Source: Planctomycetota bacterium (lineage in GTDB: Bacteria; Planctomycetota; Phycisphaerae; WQYP01). Taken from it: a DNA stretch of 5,258 nt. The position numbers were made by a program, and so were the translations under genes. The notes beneath the pieces were generated by a model that worked only from the letters and a program-made list of their open reading frames with translations, did no database searches and was not told the DNA's origin. The stretch is taken from positions 1 to 5,258 of the forward strand of contig JAJXZA010000121.1 in assembly GCA_021780285.1 (NCBI GenBank), written 5' to 3'. Positions 1 to 5,258 of the stretch are shown piece after piece; within the stretch, counting starts at the first letter, position 1; each line of letters starts with the position of its first letter.

Positions 1-1
1 G

Positions 2-280
2 GCCACCAACCCCGCCGTCATGTTGTATGACGAGCCGACCTCCGCATTGGACCCTACGCTGGTGCGTGAAGTGCTGCTCACCATGCGACGCCTGCATGAC
101 GAAGGCGTAACCCAGCTTGTCGTAACTCACGAAATGCGTTTCGCCCGCGAAGCGGCCGACCGCGTGATGCTGCTCGATGCCGGCAAAATCGCCGCGCTGA
201 TGCCCACCGGCGAGTTCTTTACAAATCGCGGCAATGCCCACATCGAAAAATTTCTCGAACATTTCAGGGGAGTCGCATGA
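2..280 (+). CDS. Polar amino acid ABC transporter, ATP-binding protein (C-terminal part, 5' end outside window)
   Basis: Cytoplasmic ATPase subunit that would power amino acid uptake through the permease encoded directly downstream. Only the last 92 residues are present; the Walker A, Q-loop and most of the signature region lie outside the window. Visible are the Walker B strand and catalytic Glu with the D-loop (VMLYDEPTSALDP, residues 6-18 of the fragment), the switch His in VVTHE, and a C-terminus ending in an EKFLEHF-type helix. These match the GlnQ/HisP/ArtP class (family knowledge), whose members are about 240-250 residues long. The reading frame is open from base 2, so the ATG at 20 is an internal Met inside Walker B and not the start. 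The TGA stop overlaps the next start codon (ATGA, 277-280), which indicates translational coupling. The exact substrate cannot be read from this fragment. Confidence 0.95.
   Translation, partial: ATNPAVMLYDEPTSALDPTLVREVLLTMRRLHDEGVTQLVVTHEMRFAREAADRVMLLDAGKIAALMPTGEFFTNRGNAHIEKFLEHFRGVA
266..272 (+). promoter_or_regulatory. Ribosome binding site for the binding protein-permease fusion
   Basis: AGGGGAG lies 4 bases before the ATG at 277, inside the last codons of the ATPase gene. It supports that ATG as the start and fits coupled translation of the two transporter genes. Confidence 0.6.
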
Positions 281-1821
281 ATCACAGGTTTTTGCTTTTG
301 GCGCTGCTGCTGGCATCGTTCGCCTGGCCCGGCGCGGCGCTGGCCCACTCCACGCGTACGCTTACCTGGGGCGGCGATTCGGAGGGCGGCGCACCGTATG
401 TTTTTCAAGACCCGCAACATCCGCAGCGCGTCATCGGCTTTGAAGTAGACATCGCCAAGGCCCTAGGCAAACTGCTGTATCGGCACGAAGTTTTTGTGCA
501 AAATGAATGGGATGGCCTGATACCCGCGCTGCAACGCGGCGATTACGACATCGCCATGAACGGTATTGAAATTACCCCGGACCGCGCCAAGGTCGTTCGC
601 TTCAGCATTCCATATTATGCCTGCGCCGAGCAGCTTAGCGTTCGTAAAACCAACACCATCATTCATGGCCTGGCGGACCTCAAGGGCAAAATCGTCGGGA
701 CGCTCAAAGATTCTCTGGCCGAGCGTATTTTGCACAAGGCCAGCGGCATTCATGTGCGATCCTACGATGGGCAAATCAATGCTTACGAAGACCTTGCCGA
801 CGGCCGCCTCGATGCTGTACTTATGGATCAGCCTATTGCCGCCTATTATGGCCGACCGCTCAAAGCGCTTAAGTATGCGGGTCAACCCATAGGGCATATG
901 GAGTATGGTATTGCCCTGCGGCCCCATGACGTAAAATTGCTGCGGCAAATCAATGCCGCTTTGCTCACCCTTATTAAAAACGGCGACCTTAAGCGCATCT
1001 ACATCAAGTGGGGCATGTGGAACACCGCCACACGCGCCATGTTTGCCGCCGAAGTCGCCGCGGGCCTGCCGGCACAATCGGAGCTGTCGCGTTTTACCCG
1101 GGAGTTGCAGTCGCATAAAACCTGGTCGCAGCGGCTGCGGCAGTATTGGAGCTATGTTCCCATTTTGCTCGAAAAGGGCGCTCCGATGACGTTGGCCATT
1201 TCGCTGGTTTCAATGGCGGTGGCTGTGAGTTTGGGGTTGCTGCTGGCTCTGCTGAAACTGTATGCTCCGCCTCCGCTGTCGCTTTTGGCCAAGGCCTATA
1301 TTGAGTTGGTGCGCGGCACGCCGCTGTTGATACAGCTCTACCTGATTTTTTATGGCCTGCCCAACGTGGGCATCAAGCTTAGCCCGTTTGCAGCGGCGAT
1401 TATCGGCCTCGGCGGCAACTATGCCGCCTATGAAGCCGAGAATTATCGTGCGGGTTTGGAGGCTATTCCCATCGGCCAGATGGAAGCGGCCCTGTCGCTG
1501 GGCATGACGCGCTTGCAGGCACTGCGCCATGTTATTGTGCCACAGGCGTTCCGCGCCGTTATACCGCCGGTAACCAACGATTTTATTTCGCTTTTCAAAG
1601 ACTCTTCGATTGTTTCCGTTATTACGCTCGTCGAACTGACCAAAGTCTACGGCGAGTTGGCCTCAACCTATTATGATTACATCGGCATCGGATTGATAAC
1701 CGCCGCCATTTACTTTTTGATGGGCTTGCCATTCGTATACCTCGCCCGCTGGCTCGAGCGCCGCATGGCCGGCACCGGCCGTGTATTGCAGGTAGGCGGC
1801 AAACCGGTCAATGCGGCGTAA
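277..1821 (+). CDS. Amino acid ABC transporter, fused substrate-binding protein and permease
   Basis: A single 514-residue polypeptide that captures a polar amino acid in the periplasm and moves it across the inner membrane. Residues 1-23 form a signal peptide (hydrophobic core LLLALLLASFAW, cleavage after ALA23). Residues ~28-250 are a family 3 solute-binding domain: ITPDRAKVVRFSIPYY (99-114) contains the Arg103 position that usually holds the ligand carboxylate, and DAVLMDQP (179-186) is the usual hinge-side Asp motif. A ~50-residue linker leads to a HisM/GlnP-type permease domain (~290-500). This has a first membrane helix at ~303-327, the conserved ELVRGTPLLIQLYLIFYGLP (343-362), the EAA loop that contacts the ATPase (EAALSLGMTRLQALRHVIVP, 403-422) and FKDSS (440-444). 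The start is fixed by the upstream AGGGGAG and the 4-base overlap with the ATPase gene. Such fusions are known (for example GlnP of Gram-positives, which carries binding domains). No lipobox is present. Ligand identity is undetermined. Confidence 0.93.
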   Translation: MNHRFLLLALLLASFAWPGAALAHSTRTLTWGGDSEGGAPYVFQDPQHPQRVIGFEVDIAKALGKLLYRHEVFVQNEWDGLIPALQRGDYDIAMNGIEITPDRAKVVRFSIPYYACAEQLSVRKTNTIIHGLADLKGKIVGTLKDSLAERILHKASGIHVRSYDGQINAYEDLADGRLDAVLMDQPIAAYYGRPLKALKYAGQPIGHMEYGIALRPHDVKLLRQINAALLTLIKNGDLKRIYIKWGMWNTATRAMFAAEVAAGLPAQSELSRFTRELQSHKTWSQRLRQYWSYVPILLEKGAPMTLAISLVSMAVAVSLGLLLALLKLYAPPPLSLLAKAYIELVRGTPLLIQLYLIFYGLPNVGIKLSPFAAAIIGLGGNYAAYEAENYRAGLEAIPIGQMEAALSLGMTRLQALRHVIVPQAFRAVIPPVTNDFISLFKDSSIVSVITLVELTKVYGELASTYYDYIGIGLITAAIYFLMGLPFVYLARWLERRMAGTGRVLQVGGKPVNAA

Positions 1822-1852
1822 AATGCCCGTGTGCTGCATCTCTTTGACTTGT

Positions 1853-1897
1853 ACCGGTTGCACCGCGACCCGCGTTCAGGGCGGGGTGTCCACCGGT
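1853..1897. terminator. Weak GC-rich hairpin between convergent genes (possible bidirectional terminator)
   Basis: ACCGGT at 1853-1858 and again at 1892-1897 can pair as outer arms. Inside them CACC/GGTG and ACCCGC/GCGGGGT can pair imperfectly. It sits between the end of the + strand transporter gene (1821) and the end of the - strand gene (1974), where a shared terminator would be expected. There is no T-run after it on either strand, so it is not a typical intrinsic terminator. The rest of 1822-1973 shows no gene. Confidence 0.2.
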
Positions 1898-1973
1898 TTC
1901 GCGTAGCATCCGCTCTGAGGCTTGAATTATTGAGAATACAATGCCGGGTGCCGTGCCCATGACTGCGGGGTCG

Positions 1974-2627
1974 CTATTTTTTCGGTGCTGCGGCGTAGGC
2001 GACGATATTGCGGGCAAGATCGAGGCTCGATTGCGGCGTGTAGCCTGTGATGCCCCAGGTGTGAGTGCCCAGCAGGCCGGAGGCGATATCGTAAGGTGAA
2101 AAAATGATAGCCCAGCGCCGGCCGATTTTTATACCTTCCAGGTGGGGCTTTTTATGCCCGCCCTGGGAGGCAATTGCAAATTTGCGGAGGTGCACGCGGG
2201 CAATTTTGGTTGCACCGGCAAACTCTCCGCTGAAAAGGGCGGATGTCGGCTTGATCGGTTGCAACATTTCGCCCGGAAATAACTTGGCGACAAGCTGATT
2301 AAATGAATCGGTGAATGGGCGACTCCCGCCGGCGGCGTCGGCGAAGAGTGTTCCACCGGATTGCAGCAGCGCTCGCACCGATTGAATTTGTGCGGATGTC
2401 AGGTCGCATTTGTCGGTGCCGGTAAGATAAAGCAGGTCGGGGCCGGCGGGGCGGGCTGGCACGCTCGCCGCGGTGTTAATCTGCAGGTTCGTATTGTATT
2501 TGCGGCCCATGATGCGGCTGAACCGCGGCCATGCGCCGGGTTCGGGCTGCCAGTTGCCGGAGTAAGATAGCTGCACAACGCGCACCACATGCGTGTCGCC
2601 GCCGGGCGGTGGGGCGGCAACATACAT
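1974..2627 (-). CDS. C-terminal fragment: DUF4159-type domain
   Basis: 217 residues from the first ATG of this frame; the frame itself is open from about 2683. The sequence begins with a linker (MYVAAPPPGGD), followed by VVQLSYSGNWQPEPGAW (17-33), a pattern I associate with DUF4159 domains. Next come DLLYLTGTDKCDLTSAQ (64-80), LLQSGGTLFADAAGGS (87-102), LEGIKIGRRWAIIFSPYDIA (163-182) and a closing GYTPQSSLDLARNIVAYA. The order beta-strand, GGTLFADAAGGS turn, FSPYD matches an amidotransferase-like fold, and it repeats more clearly the layout of the domain at the end of the upstream frame. There is no Shine-Dalgarno before the ATG at 2627 and the fragment has no signal peptide. It is therefore best read as the detached C-terminus of the gene starting at 4287 rather than an independent gene. 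It ends APKK at a TAG facing the transporter gene. Confidence 0.75.
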   Translation of the reverse strand: MYVAAPPPGGDTHVVRVVQLSYSGNWQPEPGAWPRFSRIMGRKYNTNLQINTAASVPARPAGPDLLYLTGTDKCDLTSAQIQSVRALLQSGGTLFADAAGGSRPFTDSFNQLVAKLFPGEMLQPIKPTSALFSGEFAGATKIARVHLRKFAIASQGGHKKPHLEGIKIGRRWAIIFSPYDIASGLLGTHTWGITGYTPQSSLDLARNIVAYAAAPKK

Positions 2628-4287
2628 CGAATGCAGTCTGCTGGATTCGATGTATGTTGCCGGTGCAGTATAAATAGAGGTTCAATGCAAATTGCCATGG
2701 TTGACGGTCGGCAAATGCGTGTCGCTGCCAGATGGCGCTGAAATCTTCCGGCGCCACCAGCCACACATAGCGCACGCCATTGGAAAGCGCATACATATTC
2801 ATGAAAAATTTACGGTACCAGGGTTGAATATGAAAGAGCATGTTGGCGGGTGTCAGGCGTGCGAATTCATATTGGTGCTTCATGACTGCGGCACCGTATT
2901 TGAGCATGGCCAGCCGAAAGGACGTTGACGCCTGATCGCAGGAACACAGCACCGTGCCGCCATGAGCGATGTATTGGCGGAGCAGCACGAGATCGGCTTT
3001 GGAAAACTTTGGGTCTTGCCGTCCGGAAATGTAAAGAACGGGGGCATTGAGCCAATTTCGAATGCCGGAATGACGTCCCACCACCTGCCAGTTAACCGGA
3101 GATTCAGTAGTGTCTGAGACCCACGAGGTTAAGTTCGCCAGGTCGCGATGATAGTGATTCCATCGGCCAAAATACTGTTTGCCATAATCGAGTTTGCTCA
3201 TGAATATGGGGTTGAGGCCGCGGTCAAGTATCAGCAGGGCATAGGCGGTGCCGCTGATGGGGTCGGCCGCCCAGAAGCCACCGCCCCAACTGCCATCGTT
3301 GGCTTGGGAGTTCAGGAGCGTTCTCGCCCATGTGCGGTACCAGTCGTGGCCGCCGAAACGAGTCAGCCCTGAAGCAAGGCCGACGCGTTCATAGCCGTAC
3401 ATGGCGTATTCGTTGTTGAGGTTGGGATCAAAGTTTTGATTCATCCAGTTTAGGCCGCGCAGGACGGCGGCATCGCTGGGCGGCGCGAGGTATTCGTCGG
3501 CGATGAGCAGGCTTGCTACGCCTGCGGGAGTCATGGAGGTCTTTCGCCAGAGCGAAGGCTGCCGAGCTGGAAGTTCGCCGCTGAAGCCCCAATACCCCCA
3601 GGACCCATCGGGAAACTGTGTTTGCCGCCAATGGCGGGCCACCAAACGCCAGTAGGCCAACGGCCACTCGCCACGCAGGCCATGAATGCAGGCCCATGCG
3701 CCCAACACGCCATACTGGCTATTGGAGTTATCCCATGCGGTTGGCGCGGCAAATACCTTGTCACGCGCGGCGTTGGCAAAGTACGCGTAGCTGTAGGCGC
3801 CGTCGCGATGAACCGCCCGCAGGAAGTAAAGACCGTCCCAGCGGAGAGCCATGCGAAACTTGCTTTTGCGTGGCAAAAGCGTGATGGCATTGGCTTGGTA
3901 AGACGCTGCGTAGGTGCCGGTGGGTTTAAGATTGGCAAGATACGCAATTGCTGGCTTGAGCTGCGGGCCAAAAATACTCAGCCGCTTGAGTTTGAGGCTT
4001 TGGCCCACATCGAGCAAAGCTTGTACCACCAGGGCGGTTTCGCCGCCCTTTTCGCTGAAGGTACCCACCGGGCCGCTGCCGGTGGCGCCGCGCTCCCAAA
4101 AGGTATTGGGCTGCTCCTGCTGCAATAAGTAACTCACGCCGCCGCGAATGGCGCGGCGCACCATCGCGCCGGTGATGGGGTTTGCCGCCCGAGCCAGGGT
4201 TGGGATCAGCACGGAAGAGAGCAGTGCGCCAACCCTCGCGAGCCGGCGGACGCGTGGCGGAAATTGCCATCGGGGTGCAAATTGCAT
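2476..4287 (-). CDS. N-terminal fragment: exported squalene-cyclase-like toroid protein with first DUF4159-like domain
   Basis: The open frame encodes 603 residues, of which about 1-544 look genuine. Residues 1-34 form a signal peptide (VRRLAR, then VGALLSSVLIPTLA, cleavage after ARA34); the RR pair only loosely resembles a Tat motif. Residues ~40-360 resemble prenyltransferase/squalene oxidase repeats: DNSNSQYGVLGAW (186-198) and two QW-type motifs, QFPDGSWGYW (224-233) and SQANDGSWGGGFW (327-339). The DxDD acid motif of hopene cyclases is not seen, so cyclase activity is unlikely. Residues ~412-544 form a first Rossmann-like amidotransferase-type domain (PVLYISG, then YIAHGGTVLCSCD, later YVWLVAPEDFSAIW). 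An in-frame TAA lies directly before the ATG at 4287, so no longer start exists in this frame; the Shine-Dalgarno is weak. Proteins of this architecture are frequent in planctomycetes, but their role is not established. The final ~59 residues are out-of-frame product. Confidence 0.8.
   Translation of the reverse strand: MQFAPRWQFPPRVRRLARVGALLSSVLIPTLARAANPITGAMVRRAIRGGVSYLLQQEQPNTFWERGATGSGPVGTFSEKGGETALVVQALLDVGQSLKLKRLSIFGPQLKPAIAYLANLKPTGTYAASYQANAITLLPRKSKFRMALRWDGLYFLRAVHRDGAYSYAYFANAARDKVFAAPTAWDNSNSQYGVLGAWACIHGLRGEWPLAYWRLVARHWRQTQFPDGSWGYWGFSGELPARQPSLWRKTSMTPAGVASLLIADEYLAPPSDAAVLRGLNWMNQNFDPNLNNEYAMYGYERVGLASGLTRFGGHDWYRTWARTLLNSQANDGSWGGGFWAADPISGTAYALLILDRGLNPIFMSKLDYGKQYFGRWNHYHRDLANLTSWVSDTTESPVNWQVVGRHSGIRNWLNAPVLYISGRQDPKFSKADLVLLRQYIAHGGTVLCSCDQASTSFRLAMLKYGAAVMKHQYEFARLTPANMLFHIQPWYRKFFMNMYALSNGVRYVWLVAPEDFSAIWQRHAFADRQPWQFALNLYLYCTGNIHRIQQTAFDVCCRPTARRRHACGARCAAILLRQLAARTRRMAAVQPHHGPQIQYEPAD
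2615..2662. repeat. 48-bp near-perfect palindrome at the frame break
   Basis: Left arm cggcaacatacatcgaat (2615-2632) is the exact reverse complement of 2645-2662. Inside, after one G/G mismatch (2633/2644), CAG (2634-2636) pairs with CTG (2641-2643), leaving a 4-base loop. This gives 21 pairs in a 22-position stem. Pairing stops at 2614/2663 (G/G). No T-run follows on either strand, so it is not an intrinsic terminator. It lies wholly within the region where the two halves of the toroid/DUF4159 gene change frame. I saw no second copy in this window. Confidence 0.9.
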
Positions 4288-4290
4288 TTA

Positions 4291-4349
4291 AAATACCCGC
4301 CTTGTACGAGTTTCCCGGTTGCAATAGCGTCAGCCTTCGCCGGGTATTT
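4291..4349. repeat. 9-bp inverted repeat in the leader of the toroid/DUF4159 gene
   Basis: aaatacccg at 4291-4299 and cgggtattt at 4341-4349 are exact reverse complements separated by 41 bases. On the transcribed strand the promoter-distal arm lies 3 bases before the ATG at 4287, where the ribosome would bind, so pairing could mask translation initiation. The match is short and could be chance. Confidence 0.35.
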
Positions 4350-4374
4350 AGGCTCGGCAAAATAAAGCTCTCAA
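4345..4374 (-). promoter_or_regulatory. Possible promoter for the toroid/DUF4159 gene
   Basis: Read on the - strand, TTGAGA (4374-4369) resembles a -35 box and TAAATA (4350-4345) a poor -10 box, with an 18-base spacer. It lies in the 107-bp gap upstream of the ATG at 4287. The -10 match is weak, so this is only a candidate. The gap suggests the gene may have its own promoter apart from the paralogue pair upstream. Confidence 0.2.
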
Positions 4375-4392
4375 ACCGGCGCAGGGTGAGCT
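4359..4392 (-). terminator. Weak terminator-like hairpin after the beta-sandwich gene
   Basis: On the - strand AGCTC (4392-4388) can pair with GAGCT (4370-4366), with an inner ACC/GGT pairing, followed by TTATTTT (4365-4359). It begins 2 bases after the TGA of the upstream gene (stop at 4395-4397), which is the right place for a terminator. The 5-bp stem is short and the T-run is interrupted. It overlaps the candidate promoter, so at most one or two of these weak calls can be correct. Confidence 0.25.
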
Positions 4393-4394
4393 AT

Positions 4395-5015
4395 TCAATT
4401 ATATTTAACGCCATCAAGATAAAAAGTGAATGGTGAGCCTTTCGCTCCTGCCGTCCAGAAAAAGCCCGTAACAATGGATGACATATCCTTATCTTTAAGG
4501 CTGATGGAATACTTTTTCCAGTGTTTGGTGAGGGTTACTTTGACGGCCCCCTTGGAACTATCGTGAAATGGCTGGTTTTTGCCTATCAGGCCGTAGCCGA
4601 AGGTTATTTGCTCGCCGCCGGTTTTTCCGCGTGCCCAAAAGACGAGCTTTTTAGCGCCGGTAAGATCAAAACCGCCCTGCATTTTGCCCCAGTTGTTCGC
4701 GGGGTTCTGCCATGCGATGCCGCCCCAGCCGTCGCTTGCGGTAAAGGCAATCTTAAGGCAAGCGGTTGCGCCATTTCGCAAATGCGTGGTGCAGTTGGGG
4801 TTGTACTTAATGGCGCTGGGGTTGCCCATCCAGCCCGATGGAATGTAACCCGATGTCGCCTGGCCATCAGAATATATAACCAGCGGCAAAGTCGCTTTGG
4901 CAGCGGCGGCATCTGCGGCGCGGGCATTGGAATAGATCGTCGGCATAAGAATCGCCGTAAGCGCCAATGCCATAGAGAAAACAATGGTCAGAGCGTGTTG
5001 CATGCGTGTGGTCAT
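4395..5015 (-). CDS. Secreted beta-sandwich (carbohydrate-binding-like) protein
   Basis: 206-residue exported protein of unproven function. Residues 1-33 are a signal peptide (MTTRMQHA, hydrophobic 9-28, cleavage after ARA33), followed by an Ala-rich linker. The mature part (~43-206) looks like one jelly-roll domain: GWGGIAWQNPANNWGKMQGG (97-115), DLTGAKKLVFWARGKTGGEQ (117-136), TFGYG, HWKKYSISL (165-173), IVTGFFWTAG (181-190) and a terminal FYLDGVKY. This pattern resembles galactose-binding/CBM-type domains that end in a strand FYLDxxxY (family resemblance recalled, not searched). Cys75 and Cys86 could form a disulfide. The start at 5015 is chosen because AGGAG lies 6 bases upstream; an in-frame ATG at 5030 would put that site inside the gene and add five residues with no benefit. 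The gene follows a close paralogue after 24 bp, so the two are probably one operon. Confidence 0.85.
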   Translation of the reverse strand: MTTRMQHALTIVFSMALALTAILMPTIYSNARAADAAAAKATLPLVIYSDGQATSGYIPSGWMGNPSAIKYNPNCTTHLRNGATACLKIAFTASDGWGGIAWQNPANNWGKMQGGFDLTGAKKLVFWARGKTGGEQITFGYGLIGKNQPFHDSSKGAVKVTLTKHWKKYSISLKDKDMSSIVTGFFWTAGAKGSPFTFYLDGVKYN

Positions 5016-5021
5016 AATGAT

Positions 5022-5026
5022 CTCCT
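5022..5026 (-). promoter_or_regulatory. Ribosome binding site deciding the start of the beta-sandwich gene
   Basis: AGGAG on the - strand, 6 bases before the ATG at 5015-5013. It sits downstream of the alternative in-frame ATG (5030), which has no comparable site. The 5015 start is therefore preferred. Confidence 0.75.
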
Positions 5027-5039
5027 GCATAAAAAGGTT

Positions 5040-5258
5040 TCAGTGATATTCAATACCATCAAGATAAAAGGTAAACGGGGCGTTGTTGGCGCCCGCCGAC
5101 CAGAAAAAGCCGGATACGATTCGAGACATGTCTTTGCCCGCGAGGTTAAAGGTGTACTTCTTCCAATGGGTGGAGAGCTTGATGGATCGCGAGTCTTTGC
5201 CCGTGTCGTGGTAGGGGGTGTCGCCGTCGGTAGCGCCGTAGCCGAAGGTAACGGTTTG
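5040..5258 (-). CDS. Paralogous secreted beta-sandwich protein (C-terminal part, 5' end outside window)
   Basis: The frame is open from the window edge to a TGA at 5042-5040 and encodes the last 72 residues of a protein. Aligned without gaps to the C-terminus of the neighbouring 206-residue protein, 38 of the last 69 residues are identical. Shared blocks include TFGYG, HWKKY, KDM.RIV.GFFW.AGA and PFTFYLDG..Y. It is therefore a tandem duplicate of the same carbohydrate-binding-like fold, and by analogy is probably exported, although its signal peptide is not visible. Differences cluster in the loops: ATDGDTPYHDTGKDSRS replaces LIGKNQPFHDSSKGAVK, where ligand contacts in such folds often lie (inference). 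Only 24 bp separate it from the next start codon, with no terminator, so co-transcription is likely. No function can be assigned. Confidence 0.85.
   Translation of the reverse strand, partial: QTVTFGYGATDGDTPYHDTGKDSRSIKLSTHWKKYTFNLAGKDMSRIVSGFFWSAGANNAPFTFYLDGIEYH

Larger units (their letters stand above)
1974..4287 (-). pseudogene. Frameshifted exported toroid-repeat/DUF4159-type protein (whole broken gene)
   Basis: Two reading frames together encode one expected protein of about 770 residues: signal peptide, squalene-cyclase-like toroid repeats, then two amidotransferase-like (DUF4159-type) domains. The first frame runs from 4287 and stays protein-like to about residue 544 (YLYCTGN, ending at 2656). 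After that it becomes an Arg/Cys/Gln-rich tail typical of out-of-frame reading, and it stops at 2476. The second frame opens just after an in-frame TGA near 2684 and continues with family-like sequence to the TAG at 1974. Joining them needs a +1 shift (one base skipped, equivalent to one surplus base or two missing), located roughly between 2656 and 2630. That interval lies inside a strong palindrome. The break could be a true mutation or a sequence or assembly error. Programmed frameshifting is possible but has no slippery sequence to support it. Confidence 0.75.

Noticed and set aside
463..1116. 217-codon open frame on the - strand inside the transporter fusion gene
   Set aside because: The + strand encodes unmistakable solute-binding motifs over the same bases; the antisense product has no recognisable domain or ribosome binding site.
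1930..1982. Intrinsic terminator ending in the T-run at 1977-1982
   Set aside because: Only a 3-bp CCC/GGG pairing is available before the T-run, which itself codes the Lys-Lys end of the - strand gene.
2476..2655. The last ~59 residues of the 603-codon frame as a genuine C-terminus
   Set aside because: The composition switches to Arg/Cys/Gln-rich sequence exactly where the other frame takes over with DUF4159-type sequence, so this is out-of-frame reading.
2615..2662. Intrinsic terminator
   Set aside because: The stem is long and strong but no T-run follows on either strand, and it sits in the middle of a coding region.
3622..4128. 168-codon open frame on the + strand opposite the toroid gene
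   Set aside because: It lies antisense to clearly protein-like toroid-repeat sequence, has no family-like motifs and is rich in Ala, Gly and Arg as expected of a shadow frame.
3926..4360. 144-codon - strand frame starting upstream of the toroid gene's ATG
   Set aside because: It overlaps the signal peptide and first repeats of the real gene in another frame, and its product is low-complexity and Arg/Pro-rich.
5016..5030. Start of the beta-sandwich gene at the ATG at 5030
   Set aside because: The good AGGAG site lies after this ATG and is correctly spaced for the ATG at 5015.

Overview
The window looks like chromosomal DNA from a GC-rich Gram-negative-type bacterium. The best guess is the Planctomycetota (Phycisphaerae-like) or a related PVC-group lineage. 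This is an inference from one gene that joins squalene-cyclase-type toroid repeats to DUF4159-type domains, an architecture common in planctomycetes, and from several exported proteins with Sec-type signal peptides. There is no rRNA, tRNA, CRISPR array, transposase or phage gene.

Left part, + strand (1-1821): the 3' end of a polar-amino-acid ABC transporter ATPase overlaps by 4 bases (ATGA) a 514-residue protein. That protein fuses a periplasmic solute-binding domain to its inner-membrane permease domain. Together they would form a complete importer with only two gene products. A 152-bp intergenic stretch (1822-1973) separates this pair from a convergently transcribed block; it holds no gene and only a weak GC-rich hairpin.

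Right part, - strand (5258 down to 1974), read in transcription order: the C-terminus of a secreted beta-sandwich protein (cut by the window edge); a complete 206-residue paralogue 24 bp downstream; a 107-bp gap; and a large exported protein with an alpha/alpha toroid plus two tandem DUF4159/amidotransferase-like domains. The large gene is broken. The frame encoding its first ~544 residues must shift by +1 to enter the frame encoding its last ~217 residues.

The most unusual feature is at this break. It coincides with a 48-bp near-perfect palindrome (2615-2662) with 18-bp perfect arms. The simplest readings are a template-switch (quasipalindrome) mutation that killed the gene, an assembly or amplification error at a hairpin, or, less likely, an inserted palindromic element or hairpin-stimulated recoding. 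No clearly new defence or mobile system is visible.
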